This document shows, in pieces, positions 1-9,292 of a stretch of 64,000 nucleotides of DNA. Source of the stretch: Chloroflexota bacterium (lineage in GTDB: Bacteria; Chloroflexota; Dormibacteria; Dormibacterales; Dormibacteraceae); NCBI GenBank assembly GCA_005880695.1, contig VBGR01000035.1, positions 1 through 64,000 of the forward strand, written 5' to 3'. The notes beneath the pieces were generated by a model that did no database searches, was not told where the DNA came from, and saw nothing but the letters and a program-made list of their open reading frames with translations. A program made the position numbers and the translations under genes. Position 1 is the first letter of the stretch. Every line of letters begins with the position of its first letter.

Positions 1-2861
1 TCGACCGCGACCGGCTCGAGGTCATCCATCTCGAGCCCCACGGGCTCGAGGTCATCGACGTGAGCCCTGGGCTCGTCGAACAGCAATTCCCCGTGCGGCT
101 CCTCCGGCTCGCCTGTTGAAAGCGGCTCCGCGTCTGGAACTGGCGTGTAAGGCCAGGCGACAGCCTCGACTGGCTCTGGGGCGGGCTCGGCCGCCAGGGC
201 GGCGGGTTCGATTGGCTCGGCCACTGGCTCAACCTCACGGGCGGCTCGCGCTGAACGTCGTGTGGCGCCCACTTTGGCCAGCTTCCTAGGAGCTGGAGCC
301 TTCCTGGGCGCGGGCGGGGGTTGGACGCGCTCCATCGCCTGAAAGACCTTGCTCAAGATCGTATCCGCCGTGATCGCCTCGTCCTGCCCGAACTGCAGGT
401 TCAGCCCGTAGGCGACAGCCTGCAGGAGGAAGGCGTTAGCACGGTAGGTCACACCCAGCTGCGGATGCCGGTCGGCGACCAGCAGCTTGGCCTGGGCGGC
501 GCGGCTCAGGTCGCGGCTGGCGGTGGTCGGGCTGATCCGCGCCATGTCTGCGTAGGCCCGGATCCGAACGTTCAAGCCGTTGAACGCTTCCATCACGGCC
601 CTTGACAGGCGCGCCTCCAACCCGAGGTAGACGACCAGGCTTTCAATTACCGACTGGACGCTGCGGCGCGCATTCGTGCGGGTGGCGCGCGGATTGCGGC
701 GGCCGGGCTGCTCGCTGGCAGGCAGGTTCCAGAGCGGCACGAAAACCTGCTCCGCCGCCGACCCCTCGACCGCGGCTCCGCCCCCCATCGCCTGCTTGGC
801 GGCGGAGAGCAGGTCCCGGACTTCTTCGTGCAGCCCCGGCGACGCCGCGACGATCTGCTTGGCCAGCTGCTCCGCGGGGGAGCCGCCAGCATTGCCATAC
901 ATCTGCTCCAGCGCCTTCGGCAGAGGAGGCGGCTGCTGGCGGTCGGAGCTGAAGGGGACGACGACGACCTCGCGAACCGTCGGGGCGGCCGCCTTCGTGC
1001 CTTCGTCCGTGAGGAGCGGATCCTTGATCACCGGCATCATGCTTTCCGACCCCGCCGGGATGAACCTGGCGAACTCCGGGTCGAAGAGCCGGTCGGGGAC
1101 CTGGACGCCGTAGAAAGCCGCCTTGTCGAGCAGCTTCGGGATGTAGCCGGTGGCGTTGTACTCGAGATGCAGGTCCGCGCCCATGCCGAGCACGTAGATG
1201 TCGCGCATGATCGGGCCGTTGGCGTCGTAGCCGAGAACCTCGGCGACCTGGACGATCTTGCGCCGCCCGTCGGGCATGCGGGCCTGGTGGACGAGCAGGT
1301 TGATGGCCGAGGCCACCTGCGCCCGGACGGCCTCGTAGGGGAGGTCGATCGAGGCCATCATCACCATCGTCTCCAGGCGGGAGAGCGCGTCACGGGCGGA
1401 GTTGGAGTGAATGGTCGACATCGACCCGTCGTGGCCGGTGTTCATCGCCTGCAGCATGTCCAGGGCCTCGCCGCCGCGGACCTCGCCGACGACGATCCGG
1501 TCGGGCCGCATGCGGAGGCTGTTGCGAACCAGCTGGCGGATCGTCAGCTCGCCCTTCCCCTCCACGTTGGGCGGGCGGTGCTCGAGCGAGATCACGTGTG
1601 GGTGCTGGATCTGGAGCTCGGCCGCGTCCTCGATCGTGATGACGCGCTGCACTTCGGGGATGTACGACGAGAGGACGTTCAGTGTGGTGGTCTTGCCGGC
1701 GCCGGTGCCGCCTGAGACCAGGATGTTCATGCGGCCGACGACGCAGGCGCGCAGGAAGTCGGCCATGGCCGGGCTCAAGCTGCCCTCCCGGAGGAGGTCG
1801 TCGACGTCCATCACGAAGTCGCGGAACTTTCGGATCGTGAGCGACGGGCCGAGGATCGAGGCCGGCCGGATGATGGCGTTGATCCGGCTCCCGTCGGGCA
1901 GCCGGGCGTCCACCATCGGGCTCAGCTCATCGATGTGGCGGCCGGTGATGGCGACCATGCGGCGGATCGTCTCCAGCAGCTGGTTCTCGTCGTCGAACTT
2001 GGCGTCCTCGACCTTCTGGATCATGCCGTTGCGCTCGACGTAGACCTGGTCGGGGCCGTTGACCATGATCTCGCTGACGGAGCTGTCCCGGAGCAGGTGG
2101 TCGAGTGGCCCGTAGCCGACGGCGGTGAGCAGGATGTTCTCCAGGAGATCGGTCCGCTCGGCCATCGTGAGCGTGAGCTGGTCTTCCTCCAGGAGCCGGT
2201 CCACGTGGAGCCGGACAGCCCGCGCGAAGGAGTCGATATCGCCCATCGAGAGATCGGCGTCTTTGATCTGGGAGAGGCGATCCCGGTAGAGGCTCGCCAG
2301 CTGCATGATGCGCGACCGTCCGTCGGTCGCGTCCGAAGCCTGCTGCTCACCGAGCTGGTCGGTCCGGCGGCGGCGGGGAGCGGTCATCCACTGGTTCAGG
2401 CCGACGCCCCAACGGTCCACGAAACGGATCTCGAGGAGCGCGCTGTTGGAGACCACGGCCGGGATCACGAACTCCGTTTCGGGCACCCGCATCCGGACCG
2501 TGAACCCCTCCGAGCCGGAGGGCAGCGAGGAGAGGTACGCCTGGATGTTGTCGCCGTCACGGAAGCCCATGAGGCCCTTGCGGTCGTCGGTGTCGTCGCC
2601 GGGATCCTCATCGAGCCCTCCCGACCGGATCGATCCAAGCGCGACGTATTTGATGTTGGCGAGCGGGATCCAGGTCAGCTCGCGATGGGCGCTGCTGGCG
2701 TAGATGGGATAGCCCTGGCGGACGAGGCCGATCGCCTCGGACTGGCCTTCGATGATCTGCCCGCCGAGGAGGTGAACGCTGACATCGATCCGCTGGGTGC
2801 CGAGCGCGAGCTTCGGCATACCTCGGAGGTCGATCTCCTGCGTGTTGTGCTGGGCGCTCAT
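1..2861 (-). CDS. CpaF/TadA-type secretion ATPase with extra C-terminal domains (partial)
   Basis: Hexameric ATPase of the type II/IV secretion family that powers Tad/Flp pilus assembly or a related machine at the inner membrane. The gene reads leftward and leaves the window at base 1, so at least 953 residues are present and the C-terminus is missing. Residues 1-170 form a beta-rich domain unlike usual CpaF. The ATPase core follows at about 190-560, with Walker A GGTGAGKTTT near 383, the Asp box IEDAAELQ, a Walker B-like DRIVVGEVRGGE and the His box DGSMSTIHS. Around 745-810 a winged-helix-like segment appears (YADMARISPTTASRDL), followed by an Ala/Pro/Glu-rich tail in which DDLEPV recurs with a ten-residue period. 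Classical CpaF is about 450 residues, so the extensions are notable. No other pilus gene is present here. The family call is certain; the role of the extensions is unknown. Confidence 0.9.
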   Translation of the reverse strand, partial: MSAQHNTQEIDLRGMPKLALGTQRIDVSVHLLGGQIIEGQSEAIGLVRQGYPIYASSAHRELTWIPLANIKYVALGSIRSGGLDEDPGDDTDDRKGLMGFRDGDNIQAYLSSLPSGSEGFTVRMRVPETEFVIPAVVSNSALLEIRFVDRWGVGLNQWMTAPRRRRTDQLGEQQASDATDGRSRIMQLASLYRDRLSQIKDADLSMGDIDSFARAVRLHVDRLLEEDQLTLTMAERTDLLENILLTAVGYGPLDHLLRDSSVSEIMVNGPDQVYVERNGMIQKVEDAKFDDENQLLETIRRMVAITGRHIDELSPMVDARLPDGSRINAIIRPASILGPSLTIRKFRDFVMDVDDLLREGSLSPAMADFLRACVVGRMNILVSGGTGAGKTTTLNVLSSYIPEVQRVITIEDAAELQIQHPHVISLEHRPPNVEGKGELTIRQLVRNSLRMRPDRIVVGEVRGGEALDMLQAMNTGHDGSMSTIHSNSARDALSRLETMVMMASIDLPYEAVRAQVASAINLLVHQARMPDGRRKIVQVAEVLGYDANGPIMRDIYVLGMGADLHLEYNATGYIPKLLDKAAFYGVQVPDRLFDPEFARFIPAGSESMMPVIKDPLLTDEGTKAAAPTVREVVVVPFSSDRQQPPPLPKALEQMYGNAGGSPAEQLAKQIVAASPGLHEEVRDLLSAAKQAMGGGAAVEGSAAEQVFVPLWNLPASEQPGRRNPRATRTNARRSVQSVIESLVVYLGLEARLSRAVMEAFNGLNVRIRAYADMARISPTTASRDLSRAAQAKLLVADRHPQLGVTYRANAFLLQAVAYGLNLQFGQDEAITADTILSKVFQAMERVQPPPAPRKAPAPRKLAKVGATRRSARAAREVEPVAEPIEPAALAAEPAPEPVEAVAWPYTPVPDAEPLSTGEPEEPHGELLFDEPRAHVDDLEPVGLEMDDLEPVAV

Positions 2862-2965
2862 AGCGGGCGGGCTCGGGGAGTGAGGCACCTACCTCTCCCC
2901 GCGGCCACGGAATCCTAGCACCAGGAACGCGTTTCCGAAGCTAAAAGGTCACTCGGCGAAAGTCG

Positions 2966-4393
2966 CTAGAGCTGGACTTCGCTGCCGTCCTGAGCCCAGC
3001 GGGTGTGAAAGTCGCCCGGCCGGTCGATGCGGCGGTAGCCGTGCGCCCCGAAGAAGTCGCGCAAGCCCTGGATCAAGGCGGCCGGGCTGCGCTCCCGCCG
3101 GTAGCCGTCGTAGTAGGCGAGCGCGGAGGAGAAGGCCGGCGTCGGGATCCCCAGCTCGACAGCCAGCGCGGCCACTTCGCGCCAGGCCTGCTGGCAACGA
3201 CTCAAGCCCTCCACGAAATACGGCGCCAGGAGGAGGTTCTGGAGCTCGGGGTCCTCCGCGTAGGCGTCGCGGATCCGGTTCAGGAAACGCGCCCGGATGA
3301 TGCAGCCGCCTCGCCAGATCGTTGCCAGGGTGCCTAAATCGAGCTCCCAGCCCTCCTCCTGCGAGGCGGCCGCCAGCTGCTCGAAACCCTGGGCGTAGGC
3401 GACGATCTTTGACGCATAGAGCGCGTCACGGACAGCGTCCACGATCGTCTCAGGCGATCGGCGCCCACCGTTGGGGCCCGGCAATACCCTCGAGGCCGCC
3501 ACGCGCTGCTCCTTTTCCGCCGAGAGAAAGCGCGCGAAAACCGCTTCGGAGATGGACGTCGTCGGCACGCCAAGGTCGAGCGCCGACTGCGAGCTCCATT
3601 TGCCGGTCCCCTTCTGCGCCGCCTCGTCCAGGATCACGTCGACCAGCGGCCGGCCACTGCCGGCGTCGACCTTCGCCAGCACCTGGGAGGTGATCTCGAT
3701 CAGGTAGGACTCCAGGTCGCCTTCGTTCCAGGTCCGGAAGACGTCCGCCAGCTCGCCTGACTCGAGCCCAGTCGCGTGGCGGAGCAGGTCGTAGCTCTCG
3801 GCGATCAGCTGGATGTCGGCGTACTCGATTCCGTTGTGAACCATCTTCACGTAGTGCCCGGCCCCGTCAGGGCCGATGTAGGCACAGCAGGGAGTGCCGT
3901 CGACCTGGGCGGCGATCGCCGACAGGATCGGCTCCACCTCTGCGTAGGCTTCCCGTGTCCCGCCGGGCATGATGCTCGGGCCTTCGAGCGCCCCCTCCTC
4001 CCCGCCGCTCACGCCGGCGCCGATGAACCGCAGGCCCTTCGCTTCCATTTCCCGCGTCCGGCGCTGGGTGTCTCGGAAGAAGGAGTTGCCGCCATCGATC
4101 ACGATGTCGCCCGCCTCCAGATGCGGAAGCAGCTCGCCGATGGCATCGTCGACAGGGGCGCCCGCCTTGACCATGAGCAGGATCGGCCGCGGGTGCTCGA
4201 TGGCGGCGACCAGGTCTGCCGGCGAGCCGGCGGGAGTGAAGTCTCCCTCCTTGCCGAACTCCTGCACGAAGTGCTCGGTACGGCTTCCGGTGCGGTTGTA
4301 GAGGGCGACCGGGAAGCCGTGGCGAGCGATGTTCCGAGCCAGGTTCTGGCCCATCACGGCCAGCCCGAAGACACCGAACTTTGCCTTGCCCAT
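2966..4393 (-). CDS. gnd: 6-phosphogluconate dehydrogenase, decarboxylating, long NADP type
   Basis: Oxidises and decarboxylates 6-phosphogluconate to ribulose 5-phosphate in the cytosol. The 475 residues match the long dimeric class. Visible are the N-terminal dinucleotide fold ([10 protein letters not shown]), the loop after beta-2 reading NRTGSR, typical of NADP-specific enzymes, the segment VIDGGNSFF, and the catalytic region [14 protein letters not shown] near residues 183-197. The C-terminal tail [13 protein letters not shown] is the conserved substrate-contacting end. The gene stands alone, about 14 kb from the pentose-phosphate operon, and diverges from the FKBP gene with 26 bp between starts. 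A second, short 6PGDH lies in that operon (18029-18946). Confidence 0.96.
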   Translation of the reverse strand: MGKAKFGVFGLAVMGQNLARNIARHGFPVALYNRTGSRTEHFVQEFGKEGDFTPAGSPADLVAAIEHPRPILLMVKAGAPVDDAIGELLPHLEAGDIVIDGGNSFFRDTQRRTREMEAKGLRFIGAGVSGGEEGALEGPSIMPGGTREAYAEVEPILSAIAAQVDGTPCCAYIGPDGAGHYVKMVHNGIEYADIQLIAESYDLLRHATGLESGELADVFRTWNEGDLESYLIEITSQVLAKVDAGSGRPLVDVILDEAAQKGTGKWSSQSALDLGVPTTSISEAVFARFLSAEKEQRVAASRVLPGPNGGRRSPETIVDAVRDALYASKIVAYAQGFEQLAAASQEEGWELDLGTLATIWRGGCIIRARFLNRIRDAYAEDPELQNLLLAPYFVEGLSRCQQAWREVAALAVELGIPTPAFSSALAYYDGYRRERSPAALIQGLRDFFGAHGYRRIDRPGDFHTRWAQDGSEVQL

Positions 4394-4419
4394 GCGCCTC
4401 AGGACACTACGCTTGTGCC

Positions 4420-4788
4420 ATGAACCAGGACGATTTCGACGCCACCGGCACGGCGGAGACCCGCCCGGACGGAATGGAGGTCGTCGACGTGGCAGTCGGC
4501 AGCGGGGACGAGGCCATACCGGGCAAGCGCGTCAAGGTCCATTACACCGGCTGGCTGACGAGCCGCCAGAAGTTCGACAGCTCCCGCGACCGCGGCGACC
4601 CCTTCAGCTTCGAGCTCGGCGCCGGCCAGGTCATCAAGGGTTGGGACGAAGGCGTCCGCGGTATGCGCGTCGGCGGGCGGCGAAAGCTGACCATCCCGGC
4701 CGCACTGGGCTACGGCGACCGCGGTGTCGGTCCGATCCCGCCCGGAGCGACGTTGGTGTTCTCGGTGGAGCTGCTCGGCGTCGGCTGA
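4420..4788 (+). CDS. FKBP-type peptidyl-prolyl cis-trans isomerase
   Basis: Single-domain FKBP of 122 residues that catalyses prolyl isomerisation during folding. The signature runs in order: [43 protein letters not shown], and the closing [15 protein letters not shown]. No signal peptide is seen, so it should be cytosolic. I chose the ATG at 4420; an upstream in-frame TTG would add a non-conserved stretch lying on the divergent gnd start. A TACGCT hexamer sits 5 bases before the ATG, so the message may be leaderless. Its 3' end overlaps the end of the convergent MFS gene by 79 bp. Confidence 0.92.
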   Translation: MNQDDFDATGTAETRPDGMEVVDVAVGSGDEAIPGKRVKVHYTGWLTSRQKFDSSRDRGDPFSFELGAGQVIKGWDEGVRGMRVGGRRKLTIPAALGYGDRGVGPIPPGATLVFSVELLGVG

Positions 4789-6029
4789 CGCTCCGGCCCG
4801 CTCGCCCGGTAACCGCGCAGCGTCGGGCTGAGCAGAGCCAGCACCACGATCCCGAGAGAGCAGAGCAGACCGCCCGAGACCACCGACACGACCGGCGAGA
4901 AAAGCGCCGCCACCACACCTGCCTCGAGGTCGCCGAGGCGAGGCCCGGTCGTGACGACCATGAGGTTGAAGGAGCTCATCCGCCCGCGCATCGCGTCGGG
5001 CACGGTCAACTGCAGGATGGTGCCCCGGAAGACGGCGCTGATGAGGTCGGCGGCGCCCGCCAACGCAAGCAGCGCAAGAGCGACCCAGAGCAGCCGACCG
5101 CTGAGGCCGAAGCCGGCAATGGCCAGGCCCCAGACCGCTATCGCCCCGATGATGACCGCGCCCTGGCGCTCGACCCGGGTCACCCAGCCGCTCAGCAGCG
5201 AGCCGGCAAGCGCGCCTACGGCGGGCGCCGAATAGAGCAGACCCAAGCCGCCCGGCCCGATCCGGAGGACGCTGAGAGCGAGGGCCGGGAAGACGGCGGT
5301 GGGCATCCCGAAGATCATCGCGTTGAGGTCGGCGATGAAGATCGCCAGCAGGATCCGGCTCCGGCGGACGTAGCTGAGCCCCTCCAGCAGCGCCTGCCAG
5401 CCGCGTGCGACCTGGGCGCTGCTCGGCGGCTGCGGCGCCAACCGGGCCACCAGGACCGCAGAGGGCAAGAAGCCGAGTACATCAAGCCCGTAGGCGGCAG
5501 GTAATCCGAGGCTCGCGATCGCGGCGCCGCCGAGGGCCGGGCCGACGATTGCCGAGCCCTGGAAGAGGACCTGCCGCAGCGAGAGCGCCGCCGGCAGCAG
5601 CCGCCTGGAGACGAGCCGCGGCACGGTGGCGCTGCTCGCAGCCTGGTCGAGCGACATCGCGCCGCTGCCCAGCGCACCGAAGACGAAGATCAGCCAGACG
5701 GGTTCTGCAGCGGATACCGCACCGAAGGCGAGGCCGAGCGACATGAAGGCGCCTACGGACTTGGCTGCAAGCTGCACCCGGCGCCGGTCGAAGCGGTCGA
5801 TCAGCCCCCCGCCCGACAGGCTGGCGGCCACGATGGCGACCGCCTGGGCCATGCTCAGAAGGCCGACGGCCAGCGAGGAGCGCGTCACCACGTAGACCTG
5901 GTATGGCATCGCGACGATCACGACCTGCCGACCGATCAGCGACCCAACCTGCGAAGCCCAGAGCATGCGAAAGTCGCGTGACTCGCGCAGCGGCGTCAGA
6001 TCGACCAAGAGTGCGCGGAGACGCCCCAT
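4710..6029 (-). CDS. MFS transporter (EntS/MFS_3-like)
   Basis: Integral membrane permease of 439 residues, the usual size for a twelve-helix major facilitator. The N-terminus reads [20 protein letters not shown], as in the EntS-like MFS_3 group of small-molecule and drug exporters, and is followed by alternating hydrophobic segments and the cytoplasmic loop [10 protein letters not shown] after the second helix. The last 30 residues (Pro/Thr/Ser-rich) are antisense to the 3' end of the FKBP gene and may be poorly constrained. Substrate cannot be told from sequence. Confidence 0.85.
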   Translation of the reverse strand: MGRLRALLVDLTPLRESRDFRMLWASQVGSLIGRQVVIVAMPYQVYVVTRSSLAVGLLSMAQAVAIVAASLSGGGLIDRFDRRRVQLAAKSVGAFMSLGLAFGAVSAAEPVWLIFVFGALGSGAMSLDQAASSATVPRLVSRRLLPAALSLRQVLFQGSAIVGPALGGAAIASLGLPAAYGLDVLGFLPSAVLVARLAPQPPSSAQVARGWQALLEGLSYVRRSRILLAIFIADLNAMIFGMPTAVFPALALSVLRIGPGGLGLLYSAPAVGALAGSLLSGWVTRVERQGAVIIGAIAVWGLAIAGFGLSGRLLWVALALLALAGAADLISAVFRGTILQLTVPDAMRGRMSSFNLMVVTTGPRLGDLEAGVVAALFSPVVSVVSGGLLCSLGIVVLALLSPTLRGYRASGPERQPTPSSSTENTNVAPGGIGPTPRSP

Positions 6030-6049
6030 CGCCTCCGAGGGTAGAGAAG

Positions 6050-6613
6050 CTAACTAAGTTCGAGGGCGAGGTACGCGATGCCGCCGCGCCCGAGAGCCCA
6101 GGCCGTGCCCACCCAGTGGAAGGGGCCGAGCACGAACTTGCGCTGCTGCGGATTGTTCATGAAGGAGGAGTTCAGAGCGGCGTCGTCGATCCCCTGCGCA
6201 GCCGTGCCGAGCTCCTCGTGGGCGCTGGCTCCAAGCCCGCAGGCCAGGACCGCTTTGACTCCCTCGCCGGGTTCCAGAACCTGGCTTGCGGCCAGCCGTG
6301 CGGCCCGCCGATGGGCGTCGGCGGCGAGGCACGCGTTCCAGTGCAGCGGGCTCAACCCGGCGGCCGCCCGGTCGGCATTGATCAGCGCCTGCTGGCGGGA
6401 GACGACCTCAAAGGGTTGGCTGGTGACGGCCGTTGACACGGGCGACTGCTGCACGATCCGGGCCGCCGGGCGGCTCGGTCCAACGCCATGCGGCAAGAGG
6501 CCCGAGAGCAGGTTCGTACCCTGCCCGGGCCCGAGCGCGATCAGCATTCCCATCAAGAACCAGAGTCCCGCGGCAAGCCAAAAACGAGACTCCGATCTTT
6601 CCTCTGAACCCAC
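6050..6613 (-). CDS. CAP/SCP-domain exported protein
   Basis: Protein of 187 residues with an N-terminal hydrophobic helix (FWLAAGLWFLMGMLIALG) acting as signal anchor, then a CAP (SCP/PR-1) domain recognisable by INADRAAAGLSPLHWNACLA and DAHRRAARLAAS. In bacterial CAP proteins this segment starts the fold. A conserved-looking HEELG occurs in the middle and GTAWALGRGGIAYLALELS closes the domain. It would sit outside the membrane. Bacterial CAP proteins have no single known role. The start is GTG at 6613. The gene lies 20 bp downstream of the MFS start on the same strand but reads independently. Confidence 0.75.
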   Translation of the reverse strand: MGSEERSESRFWLAAGLWFLMGMLIALGPGQGTNLLSGLLPHGVGPSRPAARIVQQSPVSTAVTSQPFEVVSRQQALINADRAAAGLSPLHWNACLAADAHRRAARLAASQVLEPGEGVKAVLACGLGASAHEELGTAAQGIDDAALNSSFMNNPQQRKFVLGPFHWVGTAWALGRGGIAYLALELS

Positions 6614-6663
6614 CCAGTTCCCTACCTAACGCGTGACTGCCGGACGCTTGTCTGCGCAAGGTT

Positions 6664-6677
6664 ACCCACGAATGGGT
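6664..6677 (-). terminator. Possible weak terminator after pdxA
   Basis: Five-base-pair inverted repeat ACCCA/TGGGT with a four-base loop lying just after the pdxA stop on the minus strand. There is no T-tract, so this is a weak candidate. Confidence 0.3.
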
Positions 6678-6684
6678 TGCTTGG

Positions 6685-7653
6685 CTAGATCTCGTCGGCG
6701 GCGGCCAAACTTGTGGCGAGATCGAGCGCAGCCAGCAAGTTGGCTTCGCGAACAATGCCCCGGCCCGCGATGTCAAAGGCTGTCCCGTGGTCGACGGAGG
6801 TGCGGATGAAGGGCAGCCCGAGCGTCACGTTCACGCCCGAGTCGAGGCCGAGCATCTTGATCGGGATGTGGCCCTGGTCGTGGTAGGCGGCGATCACCGC
6901 GTCAAACTCGCCGAGAATTGCCCGCGCGAAAACGGTGTCGGGCGGCCACGGCCCGGAGGCGTCGATGCCCACGCCCCTCGCCGCCTCCACGGCGGGGCGC
7001 AGCTCCTCCTGGTCTTCCGACCCGAGCAGGCCCGCCTCCCCGGCATGCGGGTTGATCCCGGCGACCGCGATGCGGCAGTTAGCGATCCCCGCGGCGCGGA
7101 GGAAGGCGGCCGCCAGTTCGATGCAGGTGAGCGCTCGCTCGGTGGTCGCCTGGCGCACGGCTTCGACCAGGCTCGTGTGCGTGGAGAGATGGATGACGCG
7201 GAGCCCGCCGTTGACGAGCATCATCGCGAACCGCTCACTGCCGGCCAGCGCGGCCAGCGCCTCCGTGTGGCCGGTATGCGGCACGCCCGCCAGGCGCCAG
7301 GACTCCTTGTTGATCGGGCCGGTGCAGACGGCCGCCACGTCGCCGGCGAGGGCCGCACGGGCAGCGCGCTCGACGTATTCATAGCCGGCGCGCCCGGCTT
7401 CGGCGCTGTTGGCTCCCCAGGGCAGGCCGGCCGCTACGTTGCCCAGATCGATCACCTCGACCAGTGAACCGATCGGACGCACCGACCGGGAAAGCCGGCC
7501 GGTTTCGACAAGCAGCTTCTGGGCCGTTTCAAGGCGTTTCAGGTCGCCGACCAGGACACAGTTGGCGGGCCGCGAGTTGTGAGTCATCGCCAGCACGCTG
7601 ATTTCAGGCCCGACCCCGCTCGGATCGCCCATCGTGACTGCGATCGGTCGCAT
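6685..7653 (-). CDS. pdxA: 4-hydroxythreonine-4-phosphate dehydrogenase
   Basis: NAD-dependent enzyme of DXP-dependent pyridoxal phosphate synthesis, 322 residues. The N-terminus MRPIAVTMGDPSGVGPEI is diagnostic. Later come the metal-binding histidines in VPHTGHTEALA and AAYHDQGHIPIKM, and the end motif FIRTSVDHGTAFDIAG. A TTG lies directly before the ATG; I take the ATG at 7653. It is divergent from the response regulator, with 23 bp between starts. The related PdxA2 subfamily acts in sugar-acid catabolism, but no such neighbours are present here, so vitamin B6 synthesis is the simpler reading. Confidence 0.93.
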   Translation of the reverse strand: MRPIAVTMGDPSGVGPEISVLAMTHNSRPANCVLVGDLKRLETAQKLLVETGRLSRSVRPIGSLVEVIDLGNVAAGLPWGANSAEAGRAGYEYVERAARAALAGDVAAVCTGPINKESWRLAGVPHTGHTEALAALAGSERFAMMLVNGGLRVIHLSTHTSLVEAVRQATTERALTCIELAAAFLRAAGIANCRIAVAGINPHAGEAGLLGSEDQEELRPAVEAARGVGIDASGPWPPDTVFARAILGEFDAVIAAYHDQGHIPIKMLGLDSGVNVTLGLPFIRTSVDHGTAFDIAGRGIVREANLLAALDLATSLAAADEI

Positions 7654-7676
7654 CAACTGATAGCCTGACTTAAGCA

Positions 7677-8072
7677 GTGGACGCAGATGCGCAGGACGCG
7701 CCCGTGCGCGTTCTCTTCATCGAAGACGATCCAGCGGTCGCCCAGATGTACCAGCTCAAGCTGCAGCTCGACGGCTACCAGGTCACCATCGCGCGCGACG
7801 GTGAAGCCGGGCTCCGGATGGCGCGCGAGGACCCGCCCGACATGGTCTTTCTAGACATCCGGCTGCCGAAGATGGACGGGCTGGCGGTGCTGGAAGCGAT
7901 CCGCGCCAACGACAGCACGAGCCACCTGCCGGTGGTGATCCTCTCCAACTACGCCGAGAAGGACCTCGTCGAGCGCGGCCTCCGGCTCGGGGCGCTCGAG
8001 TACCTGATCAAGAGCAAGACCAACCCGGGGATGCTCTCCGGCGGAATGGACGGCTGGCTGGCGAAGGGCTGA
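7677..8072 (+). CDS. Single-domain response regulator (receiver only)
   Basis: CheY-like receiver of 131 residues. The acidic pocket is in VLFIEDDPAV, the phospho-acceptor Asp is in VFLDIRLPKMDG, the switch Ser in VVILSNYAEKD and the invariant Lys in YLIKSK. There is no output domain and no histidine kinase nearby. The start is GTG, with TAGCCT ten bases upstream as a possible -10. The stop codon overlaps the probable CTG start of the downstream ferritin-VIT1 gene, so the two are likely translationally coupled. Confidence 0.9.
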   Translation: MDADAQDAPVRVLFIEDDPAVAQMYQLKLQLDGYQVTIARDGEAGLRMAREDPPDMVFLDIRLPKMDGLAVLEAIRANDSTSHLPVVILSNYAEKDLVERGLRLGALEYLIKSKTNPGMLSGGMDGWLAKG

Positions 8073-9229
8073 AGTCCGCAGAAGCCGTCGAGCGCCTGCG
8101 CCAGGCTTGGGCGGGCGAGGTTCGAGCCGGCGCTGTCTACAGGATCCTGGCTGAGCGCGAGCGCGACCCGCGACGAGCCGATCTGATCCGCGAGATGGCG
8201 GCGGCCGAAGCCCGGCACCGCGCCCGGATCGAAGAGCGCCTGCGCGAGCTCGGAGCCCCGATCCCGGACGAGTCCGCGGTCGAGCTCCCGACCTGGCTTC
8301 GCCTGCAGGCGTCCCTGGCGCCGCTGCACCGGGTGCTCGCCCGCATGGAGGCCGCGGAGCAGGACGAGATCACTGGCGGCTACAAGCGCTTGACCGGCGA
8401 CGCCGAGACCGACCAGCTCTTTGCCTCGATCCGGGCGGAAGAGCAGTCTCATGCGCGGTCGCTGCGCGGCATGCGCGAATCCGTCCCGCCGCCACCGGCG
8501 GCGACGGCCTCTCCCGCCCAGGCCAGGCTCGACCGCATCCTGGGCCGCGAGCGCTGGCACCGCACAGGAGCGGGCTGGATCTCGGGCGCGATCTACGGTG
8601 CAAATGACGGACTGGCGGCGGTCTTCGGGATCGTGTCCGGCGTTTCCGGCGCTACGGGTGGGTCGAACCTGGTCCTCACGGCGGGGCTGGCCGGCGCGGT
8701 TGCCTCCGGGCTCTCCATGGCAACGGGCGCATTCCTGGCCGAGCGCTCCGAGGGCGAGGTTGGGGCCGCCAACCTGGAGCAGGAGCGCCGCGAGATCCTG
8801 GAACACCCGGAAGAGGAGCGCGAAGAGCTCTCGCTCTTCTATCAGCTGAAGGGGATCGACAAGAAGGCAGCCGACCTGCTCGCGGAGAAGCTGTCCGAGG
8901 ACCCGGACGCGATGCTCAAGGTGCTGGCAGCAGAGGAACTCGGCGGTAGCGCCGAGGGCGCCGGCAACCCGGTCCAGGCGGCGGTCGCAGCAGGCATCAG
9001 CACTTTCCTCGGCGCGATGATCCCGGTCATCCCCTTCTTCTGGCTGCGGGGCTCAGTCGGCGTCCTGGTCGCCGCCGCGGTGTCACTGGTCGCCCACTTC
9101 CTGGTCGGCGCCGCGAAGTCGCTCTTCACGCTGCGAAGCTGGTGGGCGGCGGGCCTCGAGATGACGCTGGCCGGAGTGATCGTGGGCGGGGTCACGTACG
9201 TGGGTGGCCTCCTCTTCCAGGGACACTGA
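8069..9229 (+). CDS. Ferritin-like/VIT1-CCC1 fusion metal transporter
   Basis: Membrane transporter of the VIT1/CCC1 (iron/manganese) family with an N-terminal rubrerythrin-like domain, about 386 residues. The di-iron four-helix pattern is visible: GEVRAGAVYRIL, EARHRARIEERL, RMEAAEQDEI and EEQSHARSLRG, i.e. Glu and ExxH ligands. The membrane part begins near YGANDGLAAVFGIVSGVSGA, includes the family motif SMATGAFLAERSEGEV and ends with three hydrophobic helices. The first ATG (8195) falls after the first ferritin helix, and no ATG, GTG or TTG lies in frame between it and the preceding stop, so I start at CTG 8069, which overlaps the regulator stop (CTGA). Likely role: metal-sensing export or sequestration. 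Confidence 0.85.
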   Translation: MKSAEAVERLRQAWAGEVRAGAVYRILAERERDPRRADLIREMAAAEARHRARIEERLRELGAPIPDESAVELPTWLRLQASLAPLHRVLARMEAAEQDEITGGYKRLTGDAETDQLFASIRAEEQSHARSLRGMRESVPPPPAATASPAQARLDRILGRERWHRTGAGWISGAIYGANDGLAAVFGIVSGVSGATGGSNLVLTAGLAGAVASGLSMATGAFLAERSEGEVGAANLEQERREILEHPEEEREELSLFYQLKGIDKKAADLLAEKLSEDPDAMLKVLAAEELGGSAEGAGNPVQAAVAAGISTFLGAMIPVIPFFWLRGSVGVLVAAAVSLVAHFLVGAAKSLFTLRSWWAAGLEMTLAGVIVGGVTYVGGLLFQGH

Positions 9230-9254
9230 CCGGCCGGCGCCGGCCGCCCCTGCC

Positions 9255-9279
9255 GGGAAAGGGTCCGCGACCCTTCCCC
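9255..9279. terminator. Bidirectional terminator between convergent genes
   Basis: Inverted repeat AAGGGTC-cgc-GACCCTT, extended by G/C pairs outside one mismatch, placed between the converging VIT1 and VOC genes. No long T-tract. Confidence 0.5.
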
Positions 9280-9292
9280 AGCTGGCAAGGAC

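Noticed and set aside
828-1715. Plus-strand frame of 295 codons opposite the CpaF-like gene
   Set aside because: Shadow of the ATPase core; low-complexity residues and no motif.
4381-4419. TTG start extending the FKBP gene upstream
   Set aside because: The added residues are not FKBP-like and overlap the divergent gnd start; the ATG at 4420 gives the full domain.
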